The notes under the pieces are model-generated. The model did not search any database and was not told the origin of the DNA. It worked only from the letters and a program-made list of their open reading frames with translations. Below are positions 12,201 to 22,781 of a stretch of DNA of 64,000 nt, in pieces (the stretch's first letter is position 1; every line of letters starts with the position of its first letter). Made by a program: the position numbers and the translations under genes. The DNA is taken from assembly GCA_963971405.1 (NCBI GenBank), contig OZ020491.1:29501019-29565018 (forward strand). The letters are read 5' to 3'. The stretch comes from Psococerastis gibbosa (Eukaryota > Arthropoda > Insecta > Psocodea > Psocidae).

Positions 12201-15200
12201 TCCCCTTTCCCCGAGGTGAAAGAGTCTGCCCTTAGGGTGCCTCAAGTTAACAAACAGACTCACTCCCCCCGCCAGGCTGACAGGGTGCTTAAAGCAGAAA
12301 TGCTGAAAGCAGGCGTTAGAAACAAACAAACAAATTAATAATAGCTAACATGAACTGAACTGAACGTCAATGATATAAAAATATTTATAAACAGTATATT
12401 CGATTTCATTACAGAAATAAACTTCTCCAAATATCATCTGGGATCGATGACATGGGTTCCCTTCGTTGGGAACTAGCAGCTTGTCTCATAGTTGCCTGGA
12501 TTATGGTCTACTTCTCTATTTGGAAAAGTATCAAATCGTCCGGGAAAGTCCTGTATTTCACTGCCACTTTCCCCTACGTAATCATCCTGGCTTTTCTAGT
12601 ACGAAGTCTGACACTGGAAGGAGCGGATGTCGGTCTCAAATATTTATTCCGGCCAAAATGGCAGCTTCTTGCTGATGCTAAGGTGAGAGATGTTCAGTGT
12701 TAAGCGATGCTATACCATGTAATTTCTTGACTCTGGGTAGCTGACGTTATAAACGTTGTTAAAAATCGTTCAACGCCTAGAAATGTAGCCTCTGTTAAGT
12801 TGGCTGAATATTTCCGAATCGTCACTATTACTTTACTATTTGTCTGTAGGTTCACATTTCTATCCTCATTTATTTCCTTAACATGACGTTCTTGTAGCGC
12901 TGCATAGCTTAAATAAATGAATCTATCTACTGCCTTTACTCACTGTTGTAGTTCTTTCTTCTGCTTTGAAGATATGGTCCATACATGCTGTGTTTTTCTC
13001 GTCAAATCCGCCTGATCTGCTTTTTTAAACAATTTGTAGTTAAAGTCATTGTACAATACCAATACCACAACTAGGCTACTGTAGAATAGAATAGAAAAAC
13101 CGTATATTTCTCAACAAAATGAACATGTGAACCTGAAATAAGTCAAATAACCTGTCCCCCCTCAAGCCGAAGCGTGGGAGGTTGGCACTTCATACCTAAT
13201 ATAAGTTTTAACTTATATAACTAATATTTAAAAATTTTAATAAATATTAACATGGAAAAAAAAGCGGACTATTGTCCTTGTTAATATCCTTGTAATCCTT
13301 GTAATAATACAATGTCTATGTTTCTATTACATATTGTGCCGATGACTTACTTACTGCTTACTTACTAGCCAACGCCCACTCTTGGCATGTCGTCCATTTG
13401 GTGACGCGCTAACCAGTAACAGACAACTACTGATGACTGGGTTCCCAAGCAGTTCAACCCCAGGACTAAGTGGAAAACGCGTAAAATGCTTGTCGTGTCA
13501 CAGGTTAAAGTTTACATTTTTCGCAGAAATAAGCATTTCATCAAGTAAAACGACATGTTTTACACGCGTTTTACACTCATTGCCCGTAACCGTGCTACTC
13601 GGGCTGCCAGAGATTTGGATAACTACAGTTGCATCTCCTGTATTTCAGTTGCACACAACAGCAAAATACTTGCCAACACAAGGCCGACCCCTTAAATCAT
13701 TTGGTTGGGGTTTTCCTGCCTCAGTGTCTTCAAATATTTAACACGAAAAATTTATTTCGCAGATTTGGGTCAACGCCGCTGGTCAGGTGTTCAGCTCTCT
13801 GGGTCTCGCGTTTGGCGCCATTGTCAGCTTCTCCAGCTACAACAAACGTAGTAACCGCATTCTAGTGGACACTTTAGCAGTCACTGTGATCAATGCACTA
13901 ACTAGTCTCATGGTAGCTGTGTTTGCATTTGCGACAATTGGCAACATTGCTACGGAACATCATACTTCTGTCCATGATGTTATTACTGATGGTAAGTGTA
14001 TTTACACCATAGCCTAGCATTCTAGTTGACATCGTAGCAGCCACTGTGATCAATGCACTAACTAGTCTCATGGTAGCTGTGTTTGCATTTGCGACAATTG
14101 GCAACATTGCTACGGAACATCATACTTCTGTCCATGATGTTATTACTGATGGTAAGTGTTAATACGCCAAAGCCTCGCATTCTAGTAGACATCGTAGCAG
14201 TCTCTGAGATCAATGCACTAACTAGTCTCATGGTAGCTGTGTTTGCATTTGCGACAATTGGCAACATTGCTACGGAACATCATACTTCTGTCCATGATGT
14301 TATTACTGATGGTAAGTGTTAATACGCCAAAGCCTAGCATTCTGGTAGACATCGTAGCAGTCACTGTGGTCAATGCACTAACTAGTCTCATGGTAGCTGT
14401 GTTTGCATTTGCGACAATTGGCAACATTGCTACGGAACATCATACTTCTGTCCATGATGTTATTACTGATGGTAAGTGTATTTACACCATAGCCTAGCAT
14501 TCTAGTTGACATCGTAGCAGCCACTGTGATCAATGCACTAACTAGTCTCATGGTAGCTGTGTTTGCATTTGCGACAATTGGCAACATTGCTACGGAACAT
14601 CATACTTCTGTCCATGATGTTATTACTGATGGTAAGTGTTAATACGCCAAAGCCTCGCATTCTGGTAGACATCGTAGCAGTCTCTGAGATCAATGCACTA
14701 ACTAGTCTCATGGTAGCTGTGTTTGCATTTGCGACAATTGGCAACATTACTACGGAACATCATGCTTTTGTCCATGATGTTATTACTGATGGTAAGTGTT
14801 ATTACACCAAAGCCTAGCATTTCGGTTGACATTGTAGCAGTCACTGTGGTCAACGCACTAACTAGTCTCATGGTAGTAGCTGTGTTTGCATTTCCGACCA
14901 TGTTCTGTACCATCACACTGTGTCACTGTAATTGCCAATGATTACTGTAACTGAAGCTATAGGAATAATACACTTCTCTCCTGCATTTATGTCTCAATCA
15001 GGAACATTGATTGAGCTGTCGTAAGAAAACCTTGCTTGAAAGAGTACACAAGCGACGTGACACGGCTCTTAAAACGATTACTGGTGGATGGCGTGGAGGA
15101 AAGCTTACAACAGCTATCCCCTACAGGAGACATTTTTGACAGCAAATATGATGAAACCGTGTAGAATCTTGTCGATATGAAAGCGAACTTTCATCAAACT

Positions 15201-18200
15201 TTTCATCAACATCTTCAGTGACAATCTATAGTTTCTACTGGACCTCCAAAATTCAATGGGTAGAAGGTAATATTCTACGGAAGATGTCGTTCTCAGATGT
15301 TAACGAAGCTTTTTTAATTAAGCTTTCAGATATCATTCACCCGGATTCCACTCCGTTATCTTCAGCTTTTGTAATTATACTGGATGAAGAGAGTCTATAT
15401 AATGTTGAGCGATATGATTTTGAGCAGAGTTTTATTATTTTGAAGTTACAAGGTTTGATGCCATCAGTGTCCTTTTTTACCCGCAGGTCCTGGTCTTGTT
15501 TTTGTCGTGTATCCTCAAGCCATGGCGAAAATGCCTGCTTCTCAAGTCTGGGCGGTTCTCTTCTTCTTCATGCTTTTGTGCTTGGGCTTAAATACTCAGG
15601 TAAGTCCCATGTTAATTAGCCTGATCCTTATACCCAATGCAATGCCCTAACCAAGAAAGGGCCGAGTTGGGAGGGGGATTTCAATTTTGATTGCCTTTGG
15701 GGGTGTTATAGACATTCAACACTGCCAAGTCAACGATCATATTGATTTTTTGGACATTAGTATTGTTTCCACCTGAATTCAGACCGCTGGCAGACACTGG
15801 TACAAAAGTCGCCGATGTCAACCCACACCAGCTTCAAGTGACAATGTATAAGCTGAGACATGCTCAATATTGGCACTTTGTATGACAGGCGTGATCAGTA
15901 CGAGTTAACATCTCTGGCAATCATGACCCTTTGTCACCACTCAATCCTGCCGGGACTCGATGTTCACACACACCATCTGCCAATCCGTTTTTTTATTTTA
16001 ATTTTTAATTTTTTATTCTGTATATTGTCATTAGGCGCCCATTCCACCGACCGGCTAGGGCTATTTACAAAAACGGTGACGTGGTAGCAGACATTCAAGA
16101 CTTAGGTGGCGTCTCCATCGACCTCGCATTGCAGAATGCAAATGACATTGACGGAAATTAGAATTTTTCTTTTTATAGAAATCTTTTAAAATGTTTGTAC
16201 TTAACATATTCCATGACGCCATTTTTTAATTTTAGTTTGTTTGTTTGTGATTTTACTGTATGATCATTGATCTATTTTTACTATGGCACAGAGGAAAATA
16301 AACATTTCCGTCAATTCTGCAATGCGAGGTCGGTGGAATCCCCGCCTAAGTCTTGAATGTCTGCTACCACGTCACCGTTTTTGTAAATAGCCGTAGCCGG
16401 TCGGTGGAATGGGCGCCTTATTGCTTGAAGCATAAAAATTATCTATTGTGTTTAAATTCCTAAATAGGTGTGTGTAGTTGTTACTAGTGTAAACTCACTA
16501 CTACTGCTGATTTGGTGTTCCCTGTACATGGATACAGGTAAAATGACATTAAATTCACATTCGATTTGATAAGATAAGAGAACCCAAGCTCATGTATACA
16601 GCAAAGAGTACAAACCAGGTGGGTGAGAAAACACACTAAAACCATTGTCCTTAAAGAAGAAAATATTAGCAATAAAAAAATTCGCTCATAATATGAGATA
16701 TAATTGTATATATAGTACAATATAATCCTATATGACAAAAGCTAGGGTAAACAATCACCATGATAGGCCTGCTAGGTCTATTATCTGCAAAATTACTGCA
16801 GAATTCAATAACATACAATGTACCCCATTACGGGCTCAACAAAGCCCGGTTATACAAAGCAATATAATAACGTAATAACACCTTAATAGTCCAGCCAACT
16901 CCACTGCTATTTTGTACAATGCTGATAACCTGCTCTGTATTTACCAACGCTATAAGTCAATATTTGCTCATTGCTATTCAATATGCATTGAATTTCCAGT
17001 TTTTTTGCTTTGTTTGCAACAAAAAAATGGGCCTATACTATACAATAGATAGGTAGACTACATAATTGTAATGAAGGAGGGTGTTTCCTAAAATTACAGG
17101 GCTCTTTTATGAATTGTTTTACAGAAGTCAACTACTTTTTTTGTTTTCCTTTTAGTGGTTATCATGGGCGTAGCTAGGATTGGATCCAGGAGGAGGGGGG
17201 GATGTACAAAAGTGATTGTTTTTCGCGGGTTTATTTGAATTTTTTAATATAAACATTAAAACCTTATTCATTATATCTGTATATAGGCCTATCTATTGTA
17301 TTTTCAATTACCCGCACTTTTTGATATTGTGTAAATTAATTCATATAAGAGAACCCAATTCCATCTAGTGTTATCTAGTCATATCTTGGGGGGGGGGGGT
17401 GGAGTACCTGCACCTCTGCGGCTATACACCCACAGTGTTTAGCAGTGGCGGATCCAGTTTTTTATGTAGGTCATGACCGAAATTGGCGCCCTTTGCTAAC
17501 AAAGTTAAACCGGTTTACGGTAGTCTATTGTTTATTACATTTTTTTGGTTAATAAGATTATCTTTACTAGATTTTTCCCATTAAAGGCGGTTTGTTCCCG
17601 TGCGATTAAACGTTTTGAGGTCCCACGAACCGAAAATAGTGGTTTTTACGAAATATTTTCGAAAGGTGCACTGTATGCCAGTCTTCCGGTCTGTCAGACA
17701 GGCTCGTCGATTTGCTGTGGGAAAGTCTAAATTAATATATATTTATTTTCTTCAGTTTTCAGTGGTTGAAGTGGTTGTAACTTGCATTCAAGATGGCTTC
17801 CCGAATTGGATGAAGCGCCATTTTGTGTGCCACGAGGTCCTTGTGTTTGTAGTCTGCTTAGTTTCATTCCTAATAGGCATTCCGAATATTTTCCAGGTAA
17901 GTAATGAATCTCTTACATTTACGTACCAATCCAAAATGGCGGCTACATAATAATATAGGCTATTATATGCCTAGGTTAGCTAGTAGAGTAGCCCTTCGGG
18001 GCTAAAGCTCGCCTAATGTAAAGACGTTTTTCATTTCATTTCATTTCATTTCATTTCATTTCATTTCATTTCATTTCATATTATAGAGACATTACATCAA
18101 AACCACACTATGTTTTGATTGGTTGGCGGCGTGATTGATTGATTGATTGCAAGCATTTTCCTAAAGGAAAGATATGCGGTACAAGTTAGCAGGGGCGTAA

Positions 18201-21200
18201 AGTTGGGGGGGGGGGGCAAGGTCCCACTTGCCCCCCTCCGCAGCTCATTCTGGGGGGGGGGGGCTTCGCCCCCCAGCCTCGATCATTGTAAGACGTGGTT
18301 CATACTTCATGGTCCCCTTTGCAGCGATATGAATATATGCATTCCTTTTTTAGCTTTGTAAAATCTACAACTATACTTTACTACTATTAAAATGCGTAAA
18401 ACCCTACTTTTTTGCTCTTATATTTTCAATTTTTCCTTATCCTGCCTGATGACGTCATAAGGTTTACCTAGTTTTGCCCCCGCCATCATTCTAAAACTTT
18501 ACGCCTCTGCAAGTTAGCCACTTAGCCTATATAAATCGAGAGATAATTACTGCATAAATATGGTTATGCAACTGTGTCATGATTAGTTAAAAAGTTTTTT
18601 TAACCCTCACGATAAATTTTTCTTTTAACGGAAATGGCGGATCTGACGGGTTAGGGGGGAGGGGGTTATGACCCCCTTAAATGAGTACTTTTCAACCAAA
18701 AAATTACCTTTTAAATTTACATGCAACTTGTGACCCCCCCCCCCCCTAAATTTTCTGCTGAATCCACCCTTGTTTAAAGGTATGGTATGCCCACTCACTG
18801 ATATGATGAGCGGTGGTAATTGTTCCTAACTATCAACCTTATTTATTTGGGTTAGGGTATTTTTTTTTTATGGGGTCAGCGCATTGAAATTATTTGAACT
18901 TATCGTTGCAGGGTGGAATCTATTTATTCCAATTGATTGACCACTACGTTGCATCTTTATCTATACTGTACCTGTCTTTCTTCGAAGTCATAGCCATAGC
19001 CTGGTGCTATGGCCTCACGAGATTGCGCCAAAATGTCAAGGAAATGACCAATGAGAGAATCTCTATCTACTTTCGGTTTTGTTTATTATTAGCTACACCT
19101 GCATTTCTACTTGTAAGTATACCCTGTTACGATAAAAAAAAAAATAATAATAATAATGTTCTAAAGGACTTTTTATAAGCCTAATTATTTTATATACCTA
19201 CTGAGTACGCATGCGCGTCTGATGCGTCTTTCGAATGCCAAGACTAGCTCGGTAAGCTATATATTTAATTATTTATGTAATATAATACAAGCGGTTCCCG
19301 GCGCAGCCTTCGGCTTAGTGGGTGTGCTTGGTGTGCCTATGTGAGGGGGTGTTGCTGTTCCCAAAACTTACTACTTTGGTGCCTTCTTGAAGAGACGGGC
19401 GCCCGTGTGCGTAGTGAATTGAAGTTCTGGTAGACTAAGAGGGGGGGGGGGGGCACGGCACGACTCACTATAATATAGAAATAGTAAAATTGTATAAAAT
19501 GACAACAGTTACGGTACTTGTTATTACTGACACAAGCGGGTTATCGATTGATACTGATTTGTATGTGCAGTTATTCCTTTTGACATGTTTTAACTTGACT
19601 ACGGCTGCTGCCTCCACCACGGTTGGCGATGGTAGCGCCAACTGTCGGGATAAACGAACATTAAATGTAGCGCAGTCGGCCGCTAGATGTCGGTTGATGT
19701 CGGCAGTACCAGCAGCCATGTACACGCACCAATGTAAAATATTCCTAAATCAAATTATAAAAACATTTTCCAGTGGACGAAAGTGTTAATCTAAAACATC
19801 TTCGAATCTCCTTGAACACACACAACAATATTCATCATAATCGGTCCAGTCGTTTGAGATGAGTTTGTATTCATACACACGGACAGTCAAAATATAGGGC
19901 CTATATATATATTAAGATATATAGTCAAATAGAGTCCTGGCATTCGGCTGACTCATCAGACTTCGTTGCCGCTGTCTCTATCACACGCGCAGGCGTAGGT
20001 AGCCTATACTACAGTGACTGACTAGGTTATCTATTATATTTGCGGAGTCGGTAGGATAGCTGAATGTTGATCCCATGTCCAATGCCAACCGCCTCATGGA
20101 TTTTTCAGACATTATTGCTTTCCAACGGATTTACACGTTTTGAGGTCCCAGGAACCCAAAAAAGTGGTTTTTACGAAATGTCGGTCTGTCTGCCTGCCGT
20201 TCTGTCTCTCTGTCTGTCTGTCTGTCTGTCTGTGCGTCAATTTCCGGGCAAACTACTCAGTCGATCTTGATGAAATTCGGCATGTAGGTTCACAAAAATC
20301 ATACCTCAGAACAATTTTTTTTGGGGGGGGGGGCTAACTTAATTTGGGGGGGTTTTATTCTCAAAAAACTCCAAAAAAACGTCTAAAAACATTATTTCTC
20401 AAAAACGGCTCCAACGATTTCTTTTAAATTCACATATATTGTAGTCGTTATTAATATTAAAGAAATGTGTGGGGTCGCTTGCCCCTTGATAGGTTGCTTC
20501 TGGGGGTAAAAAAATAAAAATAACTAAATTTTAATGAAAAATGACTAAAAAATAATTTTTATGCGAAACCTTTCTATCGATGAATTCTGCCTTCAGGCAT
20601 GTTTTAGGTGTTAAATTGAGTAACGAAACCGGACAGGTTGTTTGCCCAGAAAAGTATTTGGTTTTGTAAAAAAAAATGTTTTTTGTTTTTTAAATGATAG
20701 AAAATTCACGCTCAAATGCATTGTGTGCCCTGTCAGTATTGTTGCTGTGTGGTAATGTGTTGGTCTGACCTATCTAGAATTTACCTCACCTCCAATGACA
20801 CCCCCCCCCCCCCCCCGAGATATCGGAAATTTAACCATAGGAAAATTATTTACCATGAAATTACTCATTTTCTCTATCTACTAATTTTGATAAATTGGAA
20901 AGCATGTTCGAGTAAACTCGGACCGGTTCTTTATATTGTTTCCGTAGGCCTATGCATTTTTAGCCATTGGCCATGGCTTTGTGTTCTTCCCAAACTTGCC
21001 AACCCCATGACCTAAAGACGTGCCCTGCACAGAAAGGGCTGTGTTTCTCTTATTGTATCCGGGCTCAAACTTTGTCCCTATATCTGTTCAGTTACCATTA
21101 CGTTAAGGTGCCCATTCCATTGACCGGCTAGGGCTATTTCCAAAAACGGTGACGTGGTAGCAGACATTCAAGACTTAGGTGGCGTTTCCACCGACCTCGC

Positions 21201-22781
21201 ATTGCAGAATTGACGGAAATGTTTATTTTCCTCTATGCCATAGTTAAAATTGATCAATGATCATACAGTAAAATCACAAACAAACAAACTAAAATTAAAA
21301 AATGGCGTCATGGTATATGTTAAGTACAAACATTTTAATAGATTTCTATAAAAAGAAAAATTCTAATTTCCGTCAATGTCATTTACATTCTGCAATGCGA
21401 GATCGGTGGAAACGCCACCTAAGTCTTGAATGTCTGCTACCACGTCACTGTTTTTGGAAATAGCCCTAGCCGCTTCCATCTTCACCACGAGAGGAGGTAC
21501 AGATTCACCTCTGAGACCATTATTACTTAGAAGCTCAGCTTCTGTGAAGAATTTTTATTTGTTTCAGTCCATCTCGATATTCTCACTTATCGACTATGCC
21601 CCACCAACGTACCATAATGGAGACTACAAATACCCCTTTTGGGCTGAGGCTTTGGGATGGAGCATATCAGGTCTCTGCTTGGTATGCATCGTTGCTTTCG
21701 CCGTGTACAGTTACGCAACCGCCGAAGGAAAGACAATCAAAGAGGTATGGAACCTGATTCAACCCGGTAACCCATTATATAGGCGCCCATTCCACCGACC
21801 GGCCAGGGCTATTTACAAAAACGGTGACGTGGTAGCAGACATTCAAGACTTAGGTGGCGTTTCCACCGACCTCGCATTGCAGAATGCAAATGACATTGAC
21901 GGAAATTAGAATTTTTCTTTTTATAGAAATCTATTAAAATGTTTGTACTTAACATATCCCATGACGCCATTTTTTAATTTTAGTTTGTGATTTTAGTTTA
22001 ATTTAACTATGGCATAGAGGGAAATAAACATTTCCGTCAATTCTGCAATGCGAGGTCGGTGGAAACCCCGCATAAGTCTTGAATGTCTGCTACCACGTCA
22101 CTGTTTTTGTAAATAGCCCTAGCCGGTCGGTGGAATGGACGCCTTAGTAGTAGGTGCACATATCGCCTTTGTTGAGTCAAAGGGAACTAACTCAAACTTT
22201 GCAGTTTTGAGTAAATGCCAATAGTGGGGGCCACTTTTTACGTGTTCAACTAGTTTGAGGCACTATAGCCAGTTAACTATCATAGGTAACAGACTTTGTC
22301 AGAATTCTCTGCTACGGTATTGAAGTTATATAATATACTATCTTTTATATTCTCAAAAGAAAGAAAGAAAGAAAATTGTCTGTATTTTCCATATCCATGG
22401 GCGAATTTTGGGCCTTTCGACCCACTTTTACAATTAACCCAAAAGCCTAGGCCTATAGTTAAATAACAATAGCCTAGTTGAAAATGTTCAGAAATGTTTT
22501 AAAAAAAGGTCTAGAATTCGATCATATTTTATCATGATCCAACTTTCTCATTTTGTATTTTTCAGAAACTCAAAAACGCAGCCATGCCTCACCAACTAAC
22601 AGCAGCTGTTAATGAGGACGACGATTTCAACAGTCACATCTTCGATATGGCAACAACACCGCAGCCCGTCAAAGAAATGGAAACATTGTTGCCAGCTGGC
22701 AAACTGCCTATCATTATGCCGGCTGGTAGCCACCTCTCAATGAGCAGACCTGCCACCCCTAAAATTAATATACCACGCTAA
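6101..22781 (+). CDS. SLC6 Na+/Cl- coupled neurotransmitter/amino acid transporter (5'-partial)
   Basis: Nine exons join in phase: 6101-6235, 10718-10946, 12415-12682, 13763-13991, 15487-15599, 17756-17896, 18912-19112, 21568-21744, 22566-22781, giving 568 residues plus a split first codon. Seen: EISIGQ after TM2, C-x8-C in extracellular loop 2, ISSGIDDMG before TM4, TATFPYV in TM5, SLGLAFG at the TM6 break, SSYNK before TM7, and a WAEALGW-type TM12. SLC6 carriers use the Na+ and Cl- gradients to import small amines or amino acids across the plasma membrane. The pattern of TM8-TM10 ([25 protein letters not shown]) resembles the GlyT/GABA-transporter branch, but the substrate cannot be fixed. 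TM1 exon(s) are not found in 1-6100 and probably lie upstream. The TM8 site that is often LDS reads LNT here. An exon-derived repeat array follows exon four. All splice sites are canonical. Confidence 0.88.
6436..7590 (+). repeat. Dispersed element R1, copy 2 (in SLC6 intron)
   Basis: Matches 150-1440 but lacks its MITE insertions. It has its own insertion at about 6490-7075, containing poly-G and poly-C runs (a 'gcggattttgcctcc...' type palindrome) and a (TA)n run at 7037-7065. Confidence 0.55.
7688..7849. mobile_element. Short GGCGCCCATTCC palindromic MITE
   Basis: Inverted repeats GGCGCCCATTCCATATACG and 'gacgttggtagaatctgcgcc' enclose 'gcagacattaaagacatac' and 'tctgctaccacgtc'. TAA/TTA flanks. 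162 bp, near-perfect hairpin; related to 50595-50758. Confidence 0.7.
9265..9446 (-). mobile_element. SINE family 2, 5'-truncated copy
   Basis: Reverse-orientation match to the 3' half of 11976-12332 and 38980-39320, including 'gttaacttgaggcacctta' and 'ggcggggggagtgagtctg'. No gene is recognised between 7850 and 9265; 8100-9170 contains only unsupported short frames. Confidence 0.7.
9725..10025. mobile_element. Foldback MITE
   Basis: Inverted repeats: 'tctagtctagggctctata' followed by 'attgtcatccgccatgttgt' at the left are mirrored by 'acaacatggcggatgacaat' and 'tatatagtgccttagtctag' at the right. 300 bp, AT-rich centre, no coding. Confidence 0.65.
10266..10652. mobile_element. Foldback MITE with poly-C runs, 65 nt before an SLC6 exon
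   Basis: Ends 'aggggttgtctattagtcac' and 'gtgattaatgggcagcccct' are imperfect inverted repeats around CACGTGA. Long C-runs lie inside at about 10362 and 10602. A related end fragment is at 37044-37070. Confidence 0.55.
10718..10946 (+). CDS. SLC6 exon: TM3 and extracellular loop 2
   Basis: Acceptor 'ttgttcag', donor 'gtgagt'. Reads [20 protein letters not shown] and onward into the loop with C-x8-C ([10 protein letters not shown]), the usual disulfide of this loop, and a potential N-glycosylation site NST. Phase 2 in, phase 2 out, matching both neighbours. Confidence 0.87.
10961..11343. mobile_element. Composite GGCG...TTCCAC palindromic MITE (b)
   Basis: Inverted repeats GGCGCCCATTCCATTGACCG and 'ccggtcaatggaatgggcac'; inner repeats 'ggtggcgtttccaccgatct' and its mirror. 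The left end lies 14 nt after the SLC6 splice donor at 10947. Confidence 0.8.
11976..12332 (+). mobile_element. SINE family 2, full-length copy
   Basis: Begins 'gccaacggccttaccatgtt' and ends in 'aacaaacaaaca'. A 13 bp target duplication AATTAATAATAGC flanks it (11963-11975 and 12333-12345), the mark of LINE-driven retroposition. Sister copies: 38980-39320, and truncated ones at 9265 and 51136. Confidence 0.8.
12415..12682 (+). CDS. SLC6 exon: TM4 and TM5
   Basis: Acceptor 'cgatttcattacag', donor 'gtgaga'. Encodes [19 protein letters not shown], then two helices with [20 protein letters not shown], family hallmarks. The first base completes a Glu codon from the previous exon. Confidence 0.9.
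13082..13190 (+). repeat. Short dispersed repeat (LINE/SINE end)
   Basis: 'agaatagaatagaaaaaccg' followed by 'tatttctc' and 'ccctcaagccgaagcgtggg' recurs at 9163-9253 in the same orientation. Class unknown. Confidence 0.5.
13763..13991 (+). CDS. SLC6 exon: TM6 and TM7
   Basis: Acceptor 'tttatttcgcag', donor 'gtaagt' at 13992. Encodes [29 protein letters not shown] and the TM7 helix ending [14 protein letters not shown]. Its 3' 135 bp and donor are the founder copy of the 160 bp tandem array that follows. Confidence 0.9.
13857..14910 (+). repeat. 160 bp tandem array grown from the SLC6 TM7 exon edge (7 units)
   Basis: Units start at 13857 (the real exon), 14017, 14177, 14337, 14497, 14657 and 14817. 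Units 1-6 each contain the TM7 codons, the splice donor GGTAAGTGT and about 25 nt of intron; unit 7 breaks off before the donor. Units 2 and 5, 3 and 6, and 4 and 7 share diagnostic variants, which indicates a later duplication of a 3-unit (480 bp) block. The 25 nt between donor and next unit is too short for an intron, and reading on gives a stop, so only the first donor is productive. Confidence 0.9.
15487..15599 (+). CDS. SLC6 exon: EL4 and TM8 start
   Basis: Acceptor 'acccgcag', donor 'gtaagt'. Reads [19 protein letters not shown] then a helix ending LCLGLNTQ. In many SLC6 proteins the Na2-site residues here are Asp-Ser; this gene has Asn-Thr. Confidence 0.88.
16034..16417. mobile_element. 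Composite GGCG...TTCCAC palindromic MITE (c)
   Basis: GGCGCCCATTCCACCGACCG at the left, exact mirror at the right, TTA directly flanking both ends. Inner palindrome starts 'ggtggcgtctccatcgacct'. The best preserved complete copy. Confidence 0.85.
17164..17460. repeat. Poly-G rich repeat
   Basis: Contains 'gggcgtagctaggattggat', a G-run near 17197 and a second near 17389, then 'cagtggcggatccag'. These words resemble hAT-type termini but I could not pair two ends with a duplication. Confidence 0.35.
17581..17712 (-). repeat. Dispersed element R2, fragment
   Basis: Reverse-orientation match to the end of R2 ('cgttttgaggtcccacgaac', 'gtggtttttacgaaat'), lying 44 nt before an SLC6 exon. Confidence 0.55.
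17756..17896 (+). CDS. SLC6 exon: TM8 end and TM9
   Basis: Acceptor 'ttttcttcag', donor 'gtaagt'. Reads [20 protein letters not shown], then the TM9 helix ending GIPNIFQ. Phase 0 at both ends. Confidence 0.9.
17960..18080 (+). repeat. Retroposon end with (ATTTC)n array
   Basis: 'agcccttcggggctaaagct' matches 1505-1580 in reverse; the ATTTC pentamer then repeats about ten times at 18029-18079. Confidence 0.7.
18190..18509. mobile_element. hAT-type MITE with poly-G/C ends
   Basis: Starts CAGGGGCGTAAAGTT, ends AACTTTACGCCTCTG-type mirror. Exact 8 bp duplication CAAGTTAG at 18182-18189 and 18510-18517. G-runs occur near 18206 and 18253. Sister copy at 60593-60895. Confidence 0.85.
18912..19112 (+). 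CDS. SLC6 exon: TM10 and TM11 start
   Basis: Acceptor 'atcgttgcag', donor 'gtaagt'. Reads [33 protein letters not shown], then [19 protein letters not shown]. Phase 0. Confidence 0.9.
20117..20926 (-). repeat. Dispersed element R2, copy 2
   Basis: Reverse copy of 2491-3485: 'cgttttgaggtcccaggaac' at the left and 'cgagtaaactcggaccgg' at the right, with a (GTCT)n run at about 20205-20232 and a poly-G run near 20326. No gene seen in 19113-20116. Confidence 0.65.
21117..21472. mobile_element. Composite GGCG...TTCCAC MITE (d), right end missing
   Basis: Left end GGTGCCCATTCCATTGACCG; the mirror breaks off at 'aatagccctagccg', losing about 20 bp. Ends 95 nt before an SLC6 exon. Confidence 0.75.
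21568..21744 (+). CDS. SLC6 exon: EL6 and TM12
   Basis: Acceptor 'tttgtttcag', donor 'gtatgg'. Reads [29 protein letters not shown] and the last membrane helix. Bracketed by MITEs (d) and (e). Confidence 0.88.
21782..22143. mobile_element. Composite GGCG...TTCCAC palindromic MITE (e)
   Basis: Left end GGCGCCCATTCCACCGACCG, right end mirror 'ggtggaatggacgcc'. Begins 37 nt after the SLC6 donor at 21745. Confidence 0.8.
22355..22440 (-). repeat. Short retroposon 3' end with (GAAA)n
   Basis: Reverse copy of a unit also at 23130-23190, 46100-46142, 49080-49160 and 58718-58785: 'gggttaattgtaaaagtg', a 'cgccca/tatggaaaataaag' stretch with AATAAA, and a (TTTCT)n tail. Confidence 0.55.
22566..22781 (+). 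CDS. SLC6 last exon: cytoplasmic C-tail
   Basis: Acceptor 'gtatttttcag', stop TAA at 22779-22781. Encodes 71 residues of polar tail with [16 protein letters not shown] at the end, no membrane helix. Its 3' part is duplicated just downstream. Confidence 0.8.
   Translation, partial: KLKNAAMPHQLTAAVNEDDDFNSHIFDMATTPQPVKEMETLLPAGKLPIIMPAGSHLSMSRPATPKINIPR

Noticed and set aside
13898-14747. Repeated 69-residue minus-strand frames starting [19 protein letters not shown]
   Set aside because: They are antisense shadows of the SLC6 TM7 exon copies.
14017-14910. SLC6 array units as mutually exclusive alternative exons
   Set aside because: Only about 25 nt separates a donor from the next unit, too short for an intron with branch point, and reading through gives stops.
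13857-14910. CRISPR array
   Set aside because: Regular spacing, but units are exon-derived with no short repeat/unique spacer structure, in a eukaryotic gene.
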